The position numbers were made by a program, and so were the translations under genes. Below, one piece after another: positions 45,101 through 52,946 of a DNA stretch of 64,000 nucleotides. The stretch is from assembly GCA_026707945.1 (NCBI GenBank), contig JAPOVV010000074.1, forward strand, positions 124,001 to 188,000, in the 5' to 3' direction. Within the stretch, counting starts at the first letter, position 1; the number at the start of each line of letters is the position of its first letter. The notes under the pieces were generated by a model. That model saw only the letters and a list, made by a program, of their open reading frames with translations. It had not been told where the DNA came from and did no database searches. Origin of the DNA: Gammaproteobacteria bacterium. Its GTDB lineage: Bacteria > Pseudomonadota > Gammaproteobacteria > Pseudomonadales > Azotimanducaceae.

Positions 45101-47005
45101 GGCGATTTGTACGAGACGACCTAGTAACTCGTCGTAGATGACATCGAAAAGCTGGAAATTCCGAATCTCTTCAACGAAATCTCTGCGCAAATCCTCATTC
45201 AGCAATACGTCCACGATGCTGAGGTCTGTTGCCTCTTCACCAAGCACTCTGAGTTCGCGGGGCTGTCGCAAGTGGCTACCAAATCGCTCATTGAGGACAC
45301 GTCGATTGGCTTCAATCGGGGACGTCGGGTTCTCGTTCGCACCCTCTTCCAAAGGACCGGACACGAGCGCGAGATTGAGTTCGACGGAAAGCTGCATGCG
45401 CAGTTGGTCTTGCGAGTAACTGTGGAGCCAGTCCGTCGAACGTAAGAACATCTTCTTGCCGTCATAGGAAAACCGTTCCATCAAAGTCGGCATCAGTTCA
45501 TTGTCGGCAGTCATCGCGTTCATCAACTGATTGACATCGGCGATGTCGCTAGGCGTCACATAGAACGCTGAATCAACGGCGTTGGACAAGTTTTGGTGCA
45601 GTAGCGCTAAATTCCCAGCAGACTCAACCTTCCAATGGTTGTATAGGTAGCTCACGTATGTCGCTAGTAGGGCTTGTCGAGCAGCCTCGAAGTTCGCCCT
45701 CGGTTCACCGCGAATCAAGCTCAGAAGGGTGCCCCGGCTCTCATCCTTTCCTGATTTTCGGGCGATATAGTTCTTCCACGCAGAATTGAGCGACGTGTCG
45801 TACATCAATCGATCGGGGTCGAGTAACCATCTGAAATAGATTCGATTGCGTTCCCGCTCCACACGCGATTGCAGGTCTCCGACGGTCTTTCGGCGCGTGG
45901 TTAGACGACCGTACTGCTGTTTACTCGCTGCCTTAATACGTCGGCGAACGCGTAAATAGCGAAGATAGCGCAACGCATCGCCGAAGACATTGCTAAATTC
46001 CGTGGGGGTTCCAAAACCGCCAAGCTCACCGAAGTTCTCACGTTTTTTCGCACGGGACGAAGGCTCTAAGTACCGAGTCAATGCCTGTCGGTGGTACTCC
46101 ACGATATATGGATTGCTGCCGACAAACGCACGCGCACTTTTCTCGATCGAGTCGATACCCGTGACGATCGCCTTCTTGAGATTGTTGAACTTGTGCTCTT
46201 CGCCAGGGACGTAATCGATGATGCCGTCAATGTTGCCTTGGTTCATCAACTCAAATGGTGAAAGTCCGACCTGCTTGGCGCACTCCTGCCACGATAGATT
46301 CAAGCGTCGTGCGATACTCGCCAAACCTTGCGGCTGAATGGTGCTGAAGACGCCATCCCGCACCGAGAGGATCATGTTGCTTGCGGCAAGCGGAATCGCA
46401 CCCCCGGAATAGCCGACGCCAAAGATGATGCCAAGATTGGGGACATCAACCGCCGACATCTCTGCGATTAAGAGGGAGATTTGGTGGGCTTGGTTGTTGC
46501 GATTCGCAATTTCGTCCCCGGCTGCACCTGGGGTATCCATGAGACTGACGATCGGAATGTTGCGTTGACTGCACCCGCGAACGAATTGAGCGGCGCGTCG
46601 ATGGTGCTCGGGCATCCACTCACCGTTTCGCTCCCTGCGGTTTTGAGCGACGACCCCCAATGGGCGAATGCCGTTCGGAAACTCAACTTCGAGCACAGCG
46701 TCGAGATAGGGTCCTTCTTCCGTCAGTTCGCGGACTTCACCCAATTGCGACACGATTTCTGATGCACTGGCTCTTCGCGTGTTTTCCCCTGGGCTTACGA
46801 CGCGTTCGATATATGAGTCGATATCTAGTCGATCAAGCGCCGCAGCTTCTCGAGCAATCTCGTCGGCGGACAGCAGCCCTTGAACGCTGAAAACCGCTTC
46901 CGGGTCTGCCGAGGGGAACAGATCAAATTCCTTAGCGAGCCGTTCGGCTATTAAATAAAGCCGATCGCCTTCCTTTATTGCGCTATCCATTTGGTGGAGA
47001 CTCAA
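42101..47005 (-). CDS. Giant multidomain biotin-dependent acyl-CoA carboxylase
   Basis: 1634 residues. Order: carboxyltransferase alpha-like domain (about 100-290; SLMDTPGAAGDEI, FGVGYSGGAIPLAASN), a helical region of about 530 residues I cannot assign (290-825), carboxyltransferase beta-like domain (about 825-1030; VVCFISSGGMQTKEGAGAL, GHGDCTGGAQASFVTHP), biotin carboxylase (about 1045-1500; GGGGKGIQVVE and EMNTRLQVEHPVTEL), and a biotinyl-like C-terminal domain (about 1535-1620) with EAFKVFTP replacing the usual AMKM. No zinc finger in the beta-like part. All activities of an acyl-CoA carboxylase are therefore on one chain, with alpha before beta and biotin carboxylase last. Substrate not deducible. 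It diverges from moaB-thiolase-fabY. Confidence 0.9.
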   Translation of the reverse strand: MSLHQMDSAIKEGDRLYLIAERLAKEFDLFPSADPEAVFSVQGLLSADEIAREAAALDRLDIDSYIERVVSPGENTRRASASEIVSQLGEVRELTEEGPYLDAVLEVEFPNGIRPLGVVAQNRRERNGEWMPEHHRRAAQFVRGCSQRNIPIVSLMDTPGAAGDEIANRNNQAHQISLLIAEMSAVDVPNLGIIFGVGYSGGAIPLAASNMILSVRDGVFSTIQPQGLASIARRLNLSWQECAKQVGLSPFELMNQGNIDGIIDYVPGEEHKFNNLKKAIVTGIDSIEKSARAFVGSNPYIVEYHRQALTRYLEPSSRAKKRENFGELGGFGTPTEFSNVFGDALRYLRYLRVRRRIKAASKQQYGRLTTRRKTVGDLQSRVERERNRIYFRWLLDPDRLMYDTSLNSAWKNYIARKSGKDESRGTLLSLIRGEPRANFEAARQALLATYVSYLYNHWKVESAGNLALLHQNLSNAVDSAFYVTPSDIADVNQLMNAMTADNELMPTLMERFSYDGKKMFLRSTDWLHSYSQDQLRMQLSVELNLALVSGPLEEGANENPTSPIEANRRVLNERFGSHLRQPRELRVLGEEATDLSIVDVLLNEDLRRDFVEEIRNFQLFDVIYDELLGRLVQIAGQAQRTQSLDRQTVADLIDETFTAGLHQIEPDNELDEAALRERRDAFLDWFRQLSKTRLSKTFFATVEEWKKLIHTDLSDTLFVVVKEFFEGLLTTYVDSERGDGKFTGNIRPKNIGRRRDFWNRLQIAYRDLQIQETLNEYKRLRLTSHQAFIDRFFTEFEESGRDMLSSDPCDFPGFRESIEKALDKDEPPAGVVTGIGKFKLAKREVRVGAVISNPDFQAGAFDMASAEKFCTLLVRCAEQQLPVVCFISSGGMQTKEGAGALFSMAAINDRITRFICDFDLPVIVFGHGDCTGGAQASFVTHPLVHTHYFSGTSMPFAGQIVIPSHLPAESILANYLASNPESMQGLVKHPFYGELDTDLRAIDPDIPTPTATVEDAIATVLSDDYTFGTALPLSAPRHIDDQDLYRPVKRVLVHARGCAASKIVRIAQSQNIETVLVQSDPDVESVAADMLGPKDQLVSIGGSTPDESYLNARSVLVVAENEHVDALHPGIGFLSESSQFASLIRSHGINFVGPPVSSMETMGNKSNAIKSAIAFGVPVVPGSHGVVTDVDAAAEMAEEIGYPVLIKAVHGGGGKGIQVVESAASFYEAFQRVTVEARAAFGNGDVYLEKFVTKLRHIEAQVLRDSHGNTKVLGIRDCSVQRDKQKVIEESGSTMLPENLLEDVIKSSASIAGGVGYVGAGTVEFIYDLDSDAVYFMEMNTRLQVEHPVTELVSGVDIVAEQFRIAGGESIKELEVGSDGYAIEARINAERLVRDSEGELVLRPSAGEITKWDFPEDDDVEIISTAGQGKFISPYYDSMIMQVIAHGEDRESTSKKLVDYLNQVTLEGIYTNIPLLRTILTDKGFLDGIYDTGYLPNLLTNIDADALIEEIDDMAAVDAQAVGWDAIQIEDSDELRVLAPSTGIFYIKPTPGDPDYVNVNDVIGTDDVVCQLEAFKVFTPMRLRDINTVEQVFFSDSTRYRVNRINVATGQQVNAGDLLFVVEPVSKEPESTEN

Positions 47006-47107
47006 ACTCGCTAACGGTAAAATTCTACCGTGATAATTGCATGGTAACCGGAGCGGCTAATAGCCGCAGAATCGGTATTTCCTCTAACAAATCGGCGACG
47101 TGAAACA

Positions 47108-47620
47108 ATGTCAAACTTGGCCATCGCCGTTTTGACCGTATCCGATACACGAACTCCCGAGACTGATACGTCAGGTGATCTGCTAGCCGACTTGTTAACG
47201 CAAGACGGCCATCGGCTCTCTGCACGCGCCATCGTTAAGGACGATATCTACGAGGTACGCAAAATCGTAAGCGCTTGGATAGCTGATCAGAATATTCAAG
47301 TCGTCATATCGACCGGTGGCACCGGGTTTAGCGGACGCGACACCACACCTGAAGCACTGTCGCCGCTATTCGATACGACGATCGAAGGCTTCGGAGAACT
47401 GTTTCGCCAAGTCTCGTATGAGGAAATCGGCAGTTCGACCATTCAATCGCGTGCCGTCGGTGGTATTGCCAACGACACTCTGATATTTGCCCTTCCCGGT
47501 TCCAACGGCGCGTGTCGTACAGGATGGGAAAAAATCCTTCACGATCAATTAGATGCGAGTTTTCGGCCATGTAACTTTGCGGAATTGATTCACCGTAAAC
47601 TAGAAAACGGAAACCATTAA
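47108..47620 (+). CDS. moaB: Molybdenum cofactor biosynthesis protein MoaB
   Basis: 170 residues, start ATG 47108. MoaB/MogA fold with [20 protein letters not shown] (8-27) and the substrate loop [20 protein letters not shown] (about 65-84), plus [17 protein letters not shown]. It adenylates molybdopterin during molybdenum cofactor synthesis. The stop overlaps the next start (TAATG), linking it with a thiolase gene although no shared pathway is obvious. Other mo genes are not in the window. Confidence 0.92.
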   Translation: MSNLAIAVLTVSDTRTPETDTSGDLLADLLTQDGHRLSARAIVKDDIYEVRKIVSAWIADQNIQVVISTGGTGFSGRDTTPEALSPLFDTTIEGFGELFRQVSYEEIGSSTIQSRAVGGIANDTLIFALPGSNGACRTGWEKILHDQLDASFRPCNFAELIHRKLENGNH

Positions 47621-48768
47621 TGACGGCATACCTACTTGGCGCGAAACGCACCCCCATCGGTAGTTTTCAAGGCTCTCTGAGTGATCGAAGTGCGACGGAT
47701 TTGGGCGCGCACGCTATCCAAGCAAGTCTTGACCACGCGAATGTTGCGCCAGATCAGATTGATGAGGTGTTAATGGGATGCGTCGTGAGTGCAGGGTTGC
47801 GTCAAGCGCCCGCACGACAAGCCATGCGGAAAGCTGGAATCGACGATTCAACACCGGCAACGACAATCAACAAGGTATGCGGTTCCGGCATGAAAGCCAC
47901 CATGCTTGCGGCAGATCAAATTAACCTCGGTCACGCCAACTACGTCGTTGCCGGCGGCATGGAAAGCATGACAAATACCCCCTTTATCGTGCAAAAAGCT
48001 CGCCAGGGGCTCCGTATGGGTCACGGCGAACTCTCCGACACGATGTTCTGCGACGGATTGGAAGATGCCGAAACAGGCAAATCAATGGGTAGTTTCGCGC
48101 AAGAAACTGCCGATCAGCATCAACTCGGTCGCGAGGCGATGGACGAATATGCGATCAGTTCCGTAAAACGAGCGCTGTCGGCGATGGACAGCGGTGAACT
48201 GAAGGCTGAAATTGAGCCACTAGAGGACGTTTTCGAGGACGAGCAGCCTCGACGATCAAAGATTGATCGAATTCCTACGCTTCGGCCTGCATTTGCAAAG
48301 AATGGAACGATCACGGCTGCCAATGCATCCTCCATCAGTGACGGTGCGTCAGCACTCGTGCTCGCGAGCGAACAAGGGGTAAGGGATGCGAATGGTGACC
48401 CGCTTGCACGCATTGTCGCTCACGCGACAAATGCGATTCACCCATCGCGGTTTACGCTCGCACCCGTCGGCGCAATCGAAAAGGTACTCGACAAAGCAGG
48501 TTTGCGTACAGACGATGTCGACCTCTTCGAAATCAATGAAGCATTCGCGATGGTCACGATGTTGGCAATTTCCGAACTAGGACTTGATCGCGAAAAAGTC
48601 AATATCTACGGTGGTGCTTGTGCACAAGGCCATCCGATCGGCTCGACAGGTAGTCGGCTACTAGTAACTCTCGCACACGCGTTGCGCGCGACGAACCAAC
48701 AGAAAGGCGTTGCAGCCCTCTGTATCGGTGGCGGGGAAGCCACCGCAATCGCGATCGAGCGAGTTTAG
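47620..48768 (+). CDS. Acetyl-CoA C-acetyltransferase (thiolase)
   Basis: 382 residues. Nucleophile Cys87 in INKVCGSGMKA; EINEAFA motif near 307; CAQGHPIGSTGSR with the catalytic His near 345; and CIGGGEATAI with the second Cys at the C-terminus. Complete thiolase with all residues for biosynthetic or degradative acetyl transfer. It overlaps moaB by one base and is followed after 31-34 bases by fabY, so it may form acetoacetyl-CoA for local acyl building. Confidence 0.93.
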   Translation: MTAYLLGAKRTPIGSFQGSLSDRSATDLGAHAIQASLDHANVAPDQIDEVLMGCVVSAGLRQAPARQAMRKAGIDDSTPATTINKVCGSGMKATMLAADQINLGHANYVVAGGMESMTNTPFIVQKARQGLRMGHGELSDTMFCDGLEDAETGKSMGSFAQETADQHQLGREAMDEYAISSVKRALSAMDSGELKAEIEPLEDVFEDEQPRRSKIDRIPTLRPAFAKNGTITAANASSISDGASALVLASEQGVRDANGDPLARIVAHATNAIHPSRFTLAPVGAIEKVLDKAGLRTDDVDLFEINEAFAMVTMLAISELGLDREKVNIYGGACAQGHPIGSTGSRLLVTLAHALRATNQQKGVAALCIGGGEATAIAIERV

Positions 48769-48802
48769 CTTCGAGACGTTGAACTAGGCACAGGTTTCGG
48801 TG

Positions 48803-50650
48803 ATGGTTCCACTACCAGTTATCGTTGGTTTTGGCGGAGTTAATCCCGCTGGACGTGTGTCGTTTCATCACTCGTATCGGCGCACCATTCTGGATGCACT
48901 CGACGCGAAAGGCCAAGCAACGACATACCAGTCTCTCGCCGTTCTCATGGGGCTACAGAAGCAACTGCGCGACGCGCCTGACGCAACGAAGGATTACATC
49001 GAAAACCACACATTAATTCGCCGTATCGAACTTTGGGACCCGGACCACATCGACGTGCATAGTCGTGCGAACTTGAAGGCGAAAGATGGTTCGCCGCTGG
49101 TTATTCGCATGTCACAAAAGCAGTTACCCACGGAAATCCCAGAAAGCTGGCAAGTCAATCCAGTCGACAACGGTGACGTTGAAGTCGCGATTGATGACGC
49201 GGCACAGGTACTGCTCAATGACACAAGATCATCGAAAGTCACGTCCGCCGGTCAACTGCCAACCGGCTACGATCCCGCTTCTCTTTATGCCTCGCGAAAT
49301 CATCCCCGCGGGTTGCAGCTAGCGATCATCGCGTCTTCGGACGCGGTGAATTCCATTGGAATCGACTGGACCGAACTACAGAATCTCGTACGACCTGATG
49401 AGTTCGCAGTCCATGCCGGATGTGCCATGGGACAGCTAGATACGCACGGTGCGGGCGGCTTATTACAAGCTCCGTTTCTTGGTAGACGCCCCACCTCAAA
49501 ACAAGCCGCATTGTGTCTTGCCGAAATGGCTGCGGATTTCACAAACGCGTACGTAACGGGGTCGCTGGGCAGCACCGGTGGTGCAATTGGGGCTTGCGCG
49601 ACGTTTCTTTACAACGCGAAGCAAGGGATCGACGAAATTCGCTATCGCGGTAAAAAGATCGCTGTCGTCGGCAGTACGGAAGCCCCCGTCACGCCTGAGC
49701 TTGTCGAAGCGTTTAGAACCATGGGCGCATTAGCTGAAGACGAAGCGTTGATGGCATTGGATGGTTCGAATGAGCCCGATAACCGTCGTGCGTGCCGACC
49801 ATTCTCCTCAAACGCGGGATTCACGATTTCGGAAGCTGGCGTGTTCGTCGTGCTCATGGACGAAGAAACCGCACTTGAGTGCGGCGCAGAAATCTATGGA
49901 TCGATTGCCGACATCTATGTGAACGCGGACGGCTACAAGAAATCAATTCCGGGTCCGGGAATCGGTAACTACATTACGGTCGGGAAAGCGCTTGGTCTCG
50001 CGCGGTCAATCGTGGGCGACGATGTAGTGAGTCGGCGCTCGTTCATTCACGCGCACGGCACCGGAACCCCACAAAATCGGGTGACCGAGTCCCACATCCT
50101 TAGTGAGATGGCTAAGGCATTCAAGATCGAGAAGTGGCCTGTCGCTGCCATCAAGGCATATCTTGGCCACACGCTTGCGCCTGCATCGGGCGATCAAATC
50201 ACTTCTGCGCTCGGTACATGGCAGGAAGGTTGGATACCCGGTATAGCAACGATCGATCATCTTGCTGACGACGTTTACAGTGACAATCTACGGATCGAAC
50301 CTACCCATCTGGAGGTTGGAGCAGACGGCATGGACGTCGCGTTAGTCAATTCGAAGGGATTCGGCGGTAACAACGCTACTGGGGTTCTCCTATCGCCTTC
50401 AAAGACAAAGGAACTAATTAAGGCGCGTCACGGAAACGGCGCATTTACGGAATATCAAACGAAGCGCGAGCGAGTTATAGAACGAGCGCGGTTATATGAC
50501 GAGAAGGCACTAGAGGAAATTCCAGAACCGATTTATCGCTTTGGTGACGGCGTAATCGAGGGAGAGGAGCTGGGTATCAATTCCGACTCGATTGACGTTC
50601 CTGGCTACGCAAGAGATGTAGACCTTGACGTCAAGAATCCGTATGAGTAA
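48803..50650 (+). CDS. fabY: FabY-like beta-ketoacyl-ACP synthase
   Basis: 615 residues from ATG 48803 (a GTG is one codon earlier). N-terminus VPLPVIVGFGGVNPAGRVSF resembles Pseudomonas FabY, an initiating condensing enzyme of about the same size, larger than FabB/FabF. Catalytic Cys in AIGACATFLYN (about 260), His in HAHGTGTPQN (about 417) and His in KAYLGHTLAPASGDQ (about 455). The extra N-terminal region (about 40-150) distinguishes it from FabF. FabY condenses acetyl-CoA with malonyl-ACP. Proximity to a carboxylase, the source of malonyl-like groups, is notable. Confidence 0.8.
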   Translation: MVPLPVIVGFGGVNPAGRVSFHHSYRRTILDALDAKGQATTYQSLAVLMGLQKQLRDAPDATKDYIENHTLIRRIELWDPDHIDVHSRANLKAKDGSPLVIRMSQKQLPTEIPESWQVNPVDNGDVEVAIDDAAQVLLNDTRSSKVTSAGQLPTGYDPASLYASRNHPRGLQLAIIASSDAVNSIGIDWTELQNLVRPDEFAVHAGCAMGQLDTHGAGGLLQAPFLGRRPTSKQAALCLAEMAADFTNAYVTGSLGSTGGAIGACATFLYNAKQGIDEIRYRGKKIAVVGSTEAPVTPELVEAFRTMGALAEDEALMALDGSNEPDNRRACRPFSSNAGFTISEAGVFVVLMDEETALECGAEIYGSIADIYVNADGYKKSIPGPGIGNYITVGKALGLARSIVGDDVVSRRSFIHAHGTGTPQNRVTESHILSEMAKAFKIEKWPVAAIKAYLGHTLAPASGDQITSALGTWQEGWIPGIATIDHLADDVYSDNLRIEPTHLEVGADGMDVALVNSKGFGGNNATGVLLSPSKTKELIKARHGNGAFTEYQTKRERVIERARLYDEKALEEIPEPIYRFGDGVIEGEELGINSDSIDVPGYARDVDLDVKNPYE

Positions 50651-50764
50651 ACAACGAGATTATTCTTTGTCCCGCGAGATCCGGTTGCTACGCATTCATA
50701 TATCGATGCATTAAAACACTTGTGCCTTCATTGTCATTGTGCGACTGAATCGATCCGCTGACGT

Positions 50765-50983
50765 ATGGGGTTAGAAGACGCCGAATCAACAGCTCGTATT
50801 TTGCTTCGGTGGGTACGGCGATGCATGTTTTTTCTCTGGATCGTAATAGGTATCGCATATTTGATATGGCCTGAAATACGCGATTCACTTTCTGTATTGA
50901 TAGTGGTTATGGGCGTACTAACACTTGTAGTGACGTGGAGAAGCAACTCAAATCCCAATTCAAACGAATCAAACAAGGTCTAA
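50765..50983 (+). CDS. Small two-helix membrane protein, unknown
   Basis: 72 residues, ATG 50765. Two hydrophobic helices (about 17-37, MFFLWIVIGIAYLIWPEI; 42-59, LSVLIVVMGVLTLVVTW) and a polar Asn/Ser-rich tail. It sits in the gap between fabY and the DegT aminotransferase. No family recognised and no strong ribosome-binding site, so it is only a plausible gene. Confidence 0.5.
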   Translation: MGLEDAESTARILLRWVRRCMFFLWIVIGIAYLIWPEIRDSLSVLIVVMGVLTLVVTWRSNSNPNSNESNKV

Positions 50984-51106
50984 CTCATGGTGTTTTCTAC
51001 GGTAACACCTATGCGGACGTCGAGCGTGGTGACATCTGATCTGCGATTAGTGATGAAATCTGAGTTTCGCAGTTGAAATTGTTCGCTGGCTAGCGAGCAA
51101 ATTAAC

Positions 51107-52327
51107 TCAATTCGATAGATCTCTGCTATCGAATTCAACCGAATTAGTCGAGCCGGCATGGTATTTCGTAGTTACGATTCCTATTCGTTGCAGATCTTTG
51201 TCCGACATTTGAGGTGAGAACGGCAACATAACGGCGCTCGAGAGCCTTTTTGCACCTTTAGTTTCTTCACAATTAACGGTAACTAAGCGTCCCGATACAG
51301 CATCAAAACCATTGTTCCGCAATGCGTTTTTAAGACTGTCTGGATTGTCCACCAATACGGGAACCATCCAAAACATGTTAGGGCGCTGGTCTCGCAAGAC
51401 GAGCGGTACACCTTCCCCAATCGTCTCATGAAGCGACGAGCCTTTTGAAATCCTCAATTCGATGTCGGCATCCGAATGGTTGACTTTCCACTCAATAACA
51501 CGCTTGAGTGACGCACACGGTTGAGTATGTAGCCATTGCTGAAATGACGACACTGAGGCCGATTTGGTAAATGCGTGAACGACGTTTTCGTGGTTAATTC
51601 CGAGTACTCGCATGACACGAATCAATACACCGTAAACCGATGGCTGAGTTGCGATTTTCAAGGCTACGAATCGAACGATCCGTAAAAAGTACCGCCAAGT
51701 AGACTGCACGGGATAGCTTGACAACTTTCGCTTCATCGATTCATACAAGTCCGGATTCCGTACGATCGCAACGGAGCCCTGCAATGCCGTCGCGGTCTTC
51801 ATTGGACCGAAAGAAAAAAGCGAAAGCGTGACTCCTTGCGTGCCCCACCAACACTTACCAGCGAAGGCTTGTGCGCAATCTTCGATGACATCCAAGTCGT
51901 AACGACTCGCTAGTTCCAGAACAGGACGTAGAGCAAGCCGATGACCGAAAAGGTGAGGAACGACAACGAAGCGTGTTCGAGGATTGATATTCGATTCAAG
52001 TTGTGGCAGATCTAACTCTGTCGTAATCGGGTCTATGTCCACCCCACAAACACGTAAACGATGGGACTCCGCGATTCGAATCATGTCAGGTACGTTGACG
52101 CCGACGAATATGCATTCGTCACCGTCCTCCAATGACCGCGCGTTCAGGTACAAATCGAATGCCGCTCGGACCGATAAGCAGAAAAGTGAATTACCGTTAG
52201 TTTGAATCGGAAGCTCGGCTTTTTGACGCCGTTCCGGAAAGATCGATAAGCACATGCGTACCGCGTAGCCAACATCAGTCCACGAAAAGTCGATGTCTTT
52301 ACAGGGCCAAACGTGCAAGCTCTTCAT
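51107..52327 (-). CDS. DegT/DnrJ/EryC1-family PLP aminotransferase
   Basis: 406 residues. Fold type I: Asp in DLDVIEDCAQAFAGKCWWGT (about 144-163) binds the pyridine ring, and Lys in SFGPMKTATALQGSVAIV (about 170-187) is the likely Schiff-base lysine. Members transaminate sugar nucleotides or act in antibiotic and surface-glycan pathways. No sugar-nucleotide partners are adjacent, so the substrate is unknown. Residues 240-340 diverge from typical family members. Divergent to the DUF2141 gene across 208 bases. Confidence 0.82.
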   Translation of the reverse strand: MKSLHVWPCKDIDFSWTDVGYAVRMCLSIFPERRQKAELPIQTNGNSLFCLSVRAAFDLYLNARSLEDGDECIFVGVNVPDMIRIAESHRLRVCGVDIDPITTELDLPQLESNINPRTRFVVVPHLFGHRLALRPVLELASRYDLDVIEDCAQAFAGKCWWGTQGVTLSLFSFGPMKTATALQGSVAIVRNPDLYESMKRKLSSYPVQSTWRYFLRIVRFVALKIATQPSVYGVLIRVMRVLGINHENVVHAFTKSASVSSFQQWLHTQPCASLKRVIEWKVNHSDADIELRISKGSSLHETIGEGVPLVLRDQRPNMFWMVPVLVDNPDSLKNALRNNGFDAVSGRLVTVNCEETKGAKRLSSAVMLPFSPQMSDKDLQRIGIVTTKYHAGSTNSVEFDSRDLSN

Positions 52328-52535
52328 GATTTACTTCGAGCGCACGTGAGCGCTTCAACTGCCAGTTCCTAATATCGTACCGCAGGCACCTGTCACGCCT
52401 CAACGACGAAGAAAACCATTCGTCGCTTTCATATGCAGTTCGTACACTTTTTTCTGCGTTTCGTCTGATCCCGCTCGCGAAAAGAAGACTTAACACCATA
52501 ATCGCAGCCGATAAATTCAAATAGAGATGTGAATT

Positions 52536-52946
52536 GTGAAATCCATCGCCATCCTGCTTACGCTGCTTGTCGCAACAAGCTCATTTGCGGCGGAGCTCGT
52601 CATCAAAATCAAAAACGTCAAAGATGACACCGGTACGGTCTACATCGCGATTTGGACCGATGAAGAGAGCTGGCCCGATGGAAAACCGTTCCGCGAGCTC
52701 AATACGACGGCCGAACTAGATGTCACGACAGTTCGTGTCGAGATTCCAGAAGGCACGTACGCAGTAAGCGTTTACCAGGACGTTAATGACAACGGGGAAA
52801 TGGACTATAACGCACTCCGCATGCCGAAAGAACCTTGGGGTGTTTCAAACGATGCGCCCGCCCGTTTTGGACCACCTAAATGGAAAAGAATGATCTTCGA
52901 AGTAGGTTCAGAACCATTCACTGCCGAGCTTAGCCTCAAACACTAA
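52536..52946 (+). CDS. Secreted DUF2141 protein
   Basis: 136 residues from GTG 52536. Signal peptide KSIAILLTLLVATSSFAAE. DUF2141 pattern: GTVYIAIWTDEESWPDG, then YAVSVYQDVNDNGEMDYNAL (about 79-98) and GPPKWKRMIFEV. The domain is a small secreted beta-sandwich of unknown role. The stop overlaps the carotenoid oxygenase start (TAATG), and DUF2141 proteins recur beside carotenoid- or lipid-related genes. Confidence 0.88.
   Translation: MKSIAILLTLLVATSSFAAELVIKIKNVKDDTGTVYIAIWTDEESWPDGKPFRELNTTAELDVTTVRVEIPEGTYAVSVYQDVNDNGEMDYNALRMPKEPWGVSNDAPARFGPPKWKRMIFEVGSEPFTAELSLKH

Noticed and set aside
52299-52520. 73-residue minus-strand frame upstream of the DegT aminotransferase
   Set aside because: Overlaps the aminotransferase start by 29 bases and only superficially resembles a signal peptide.
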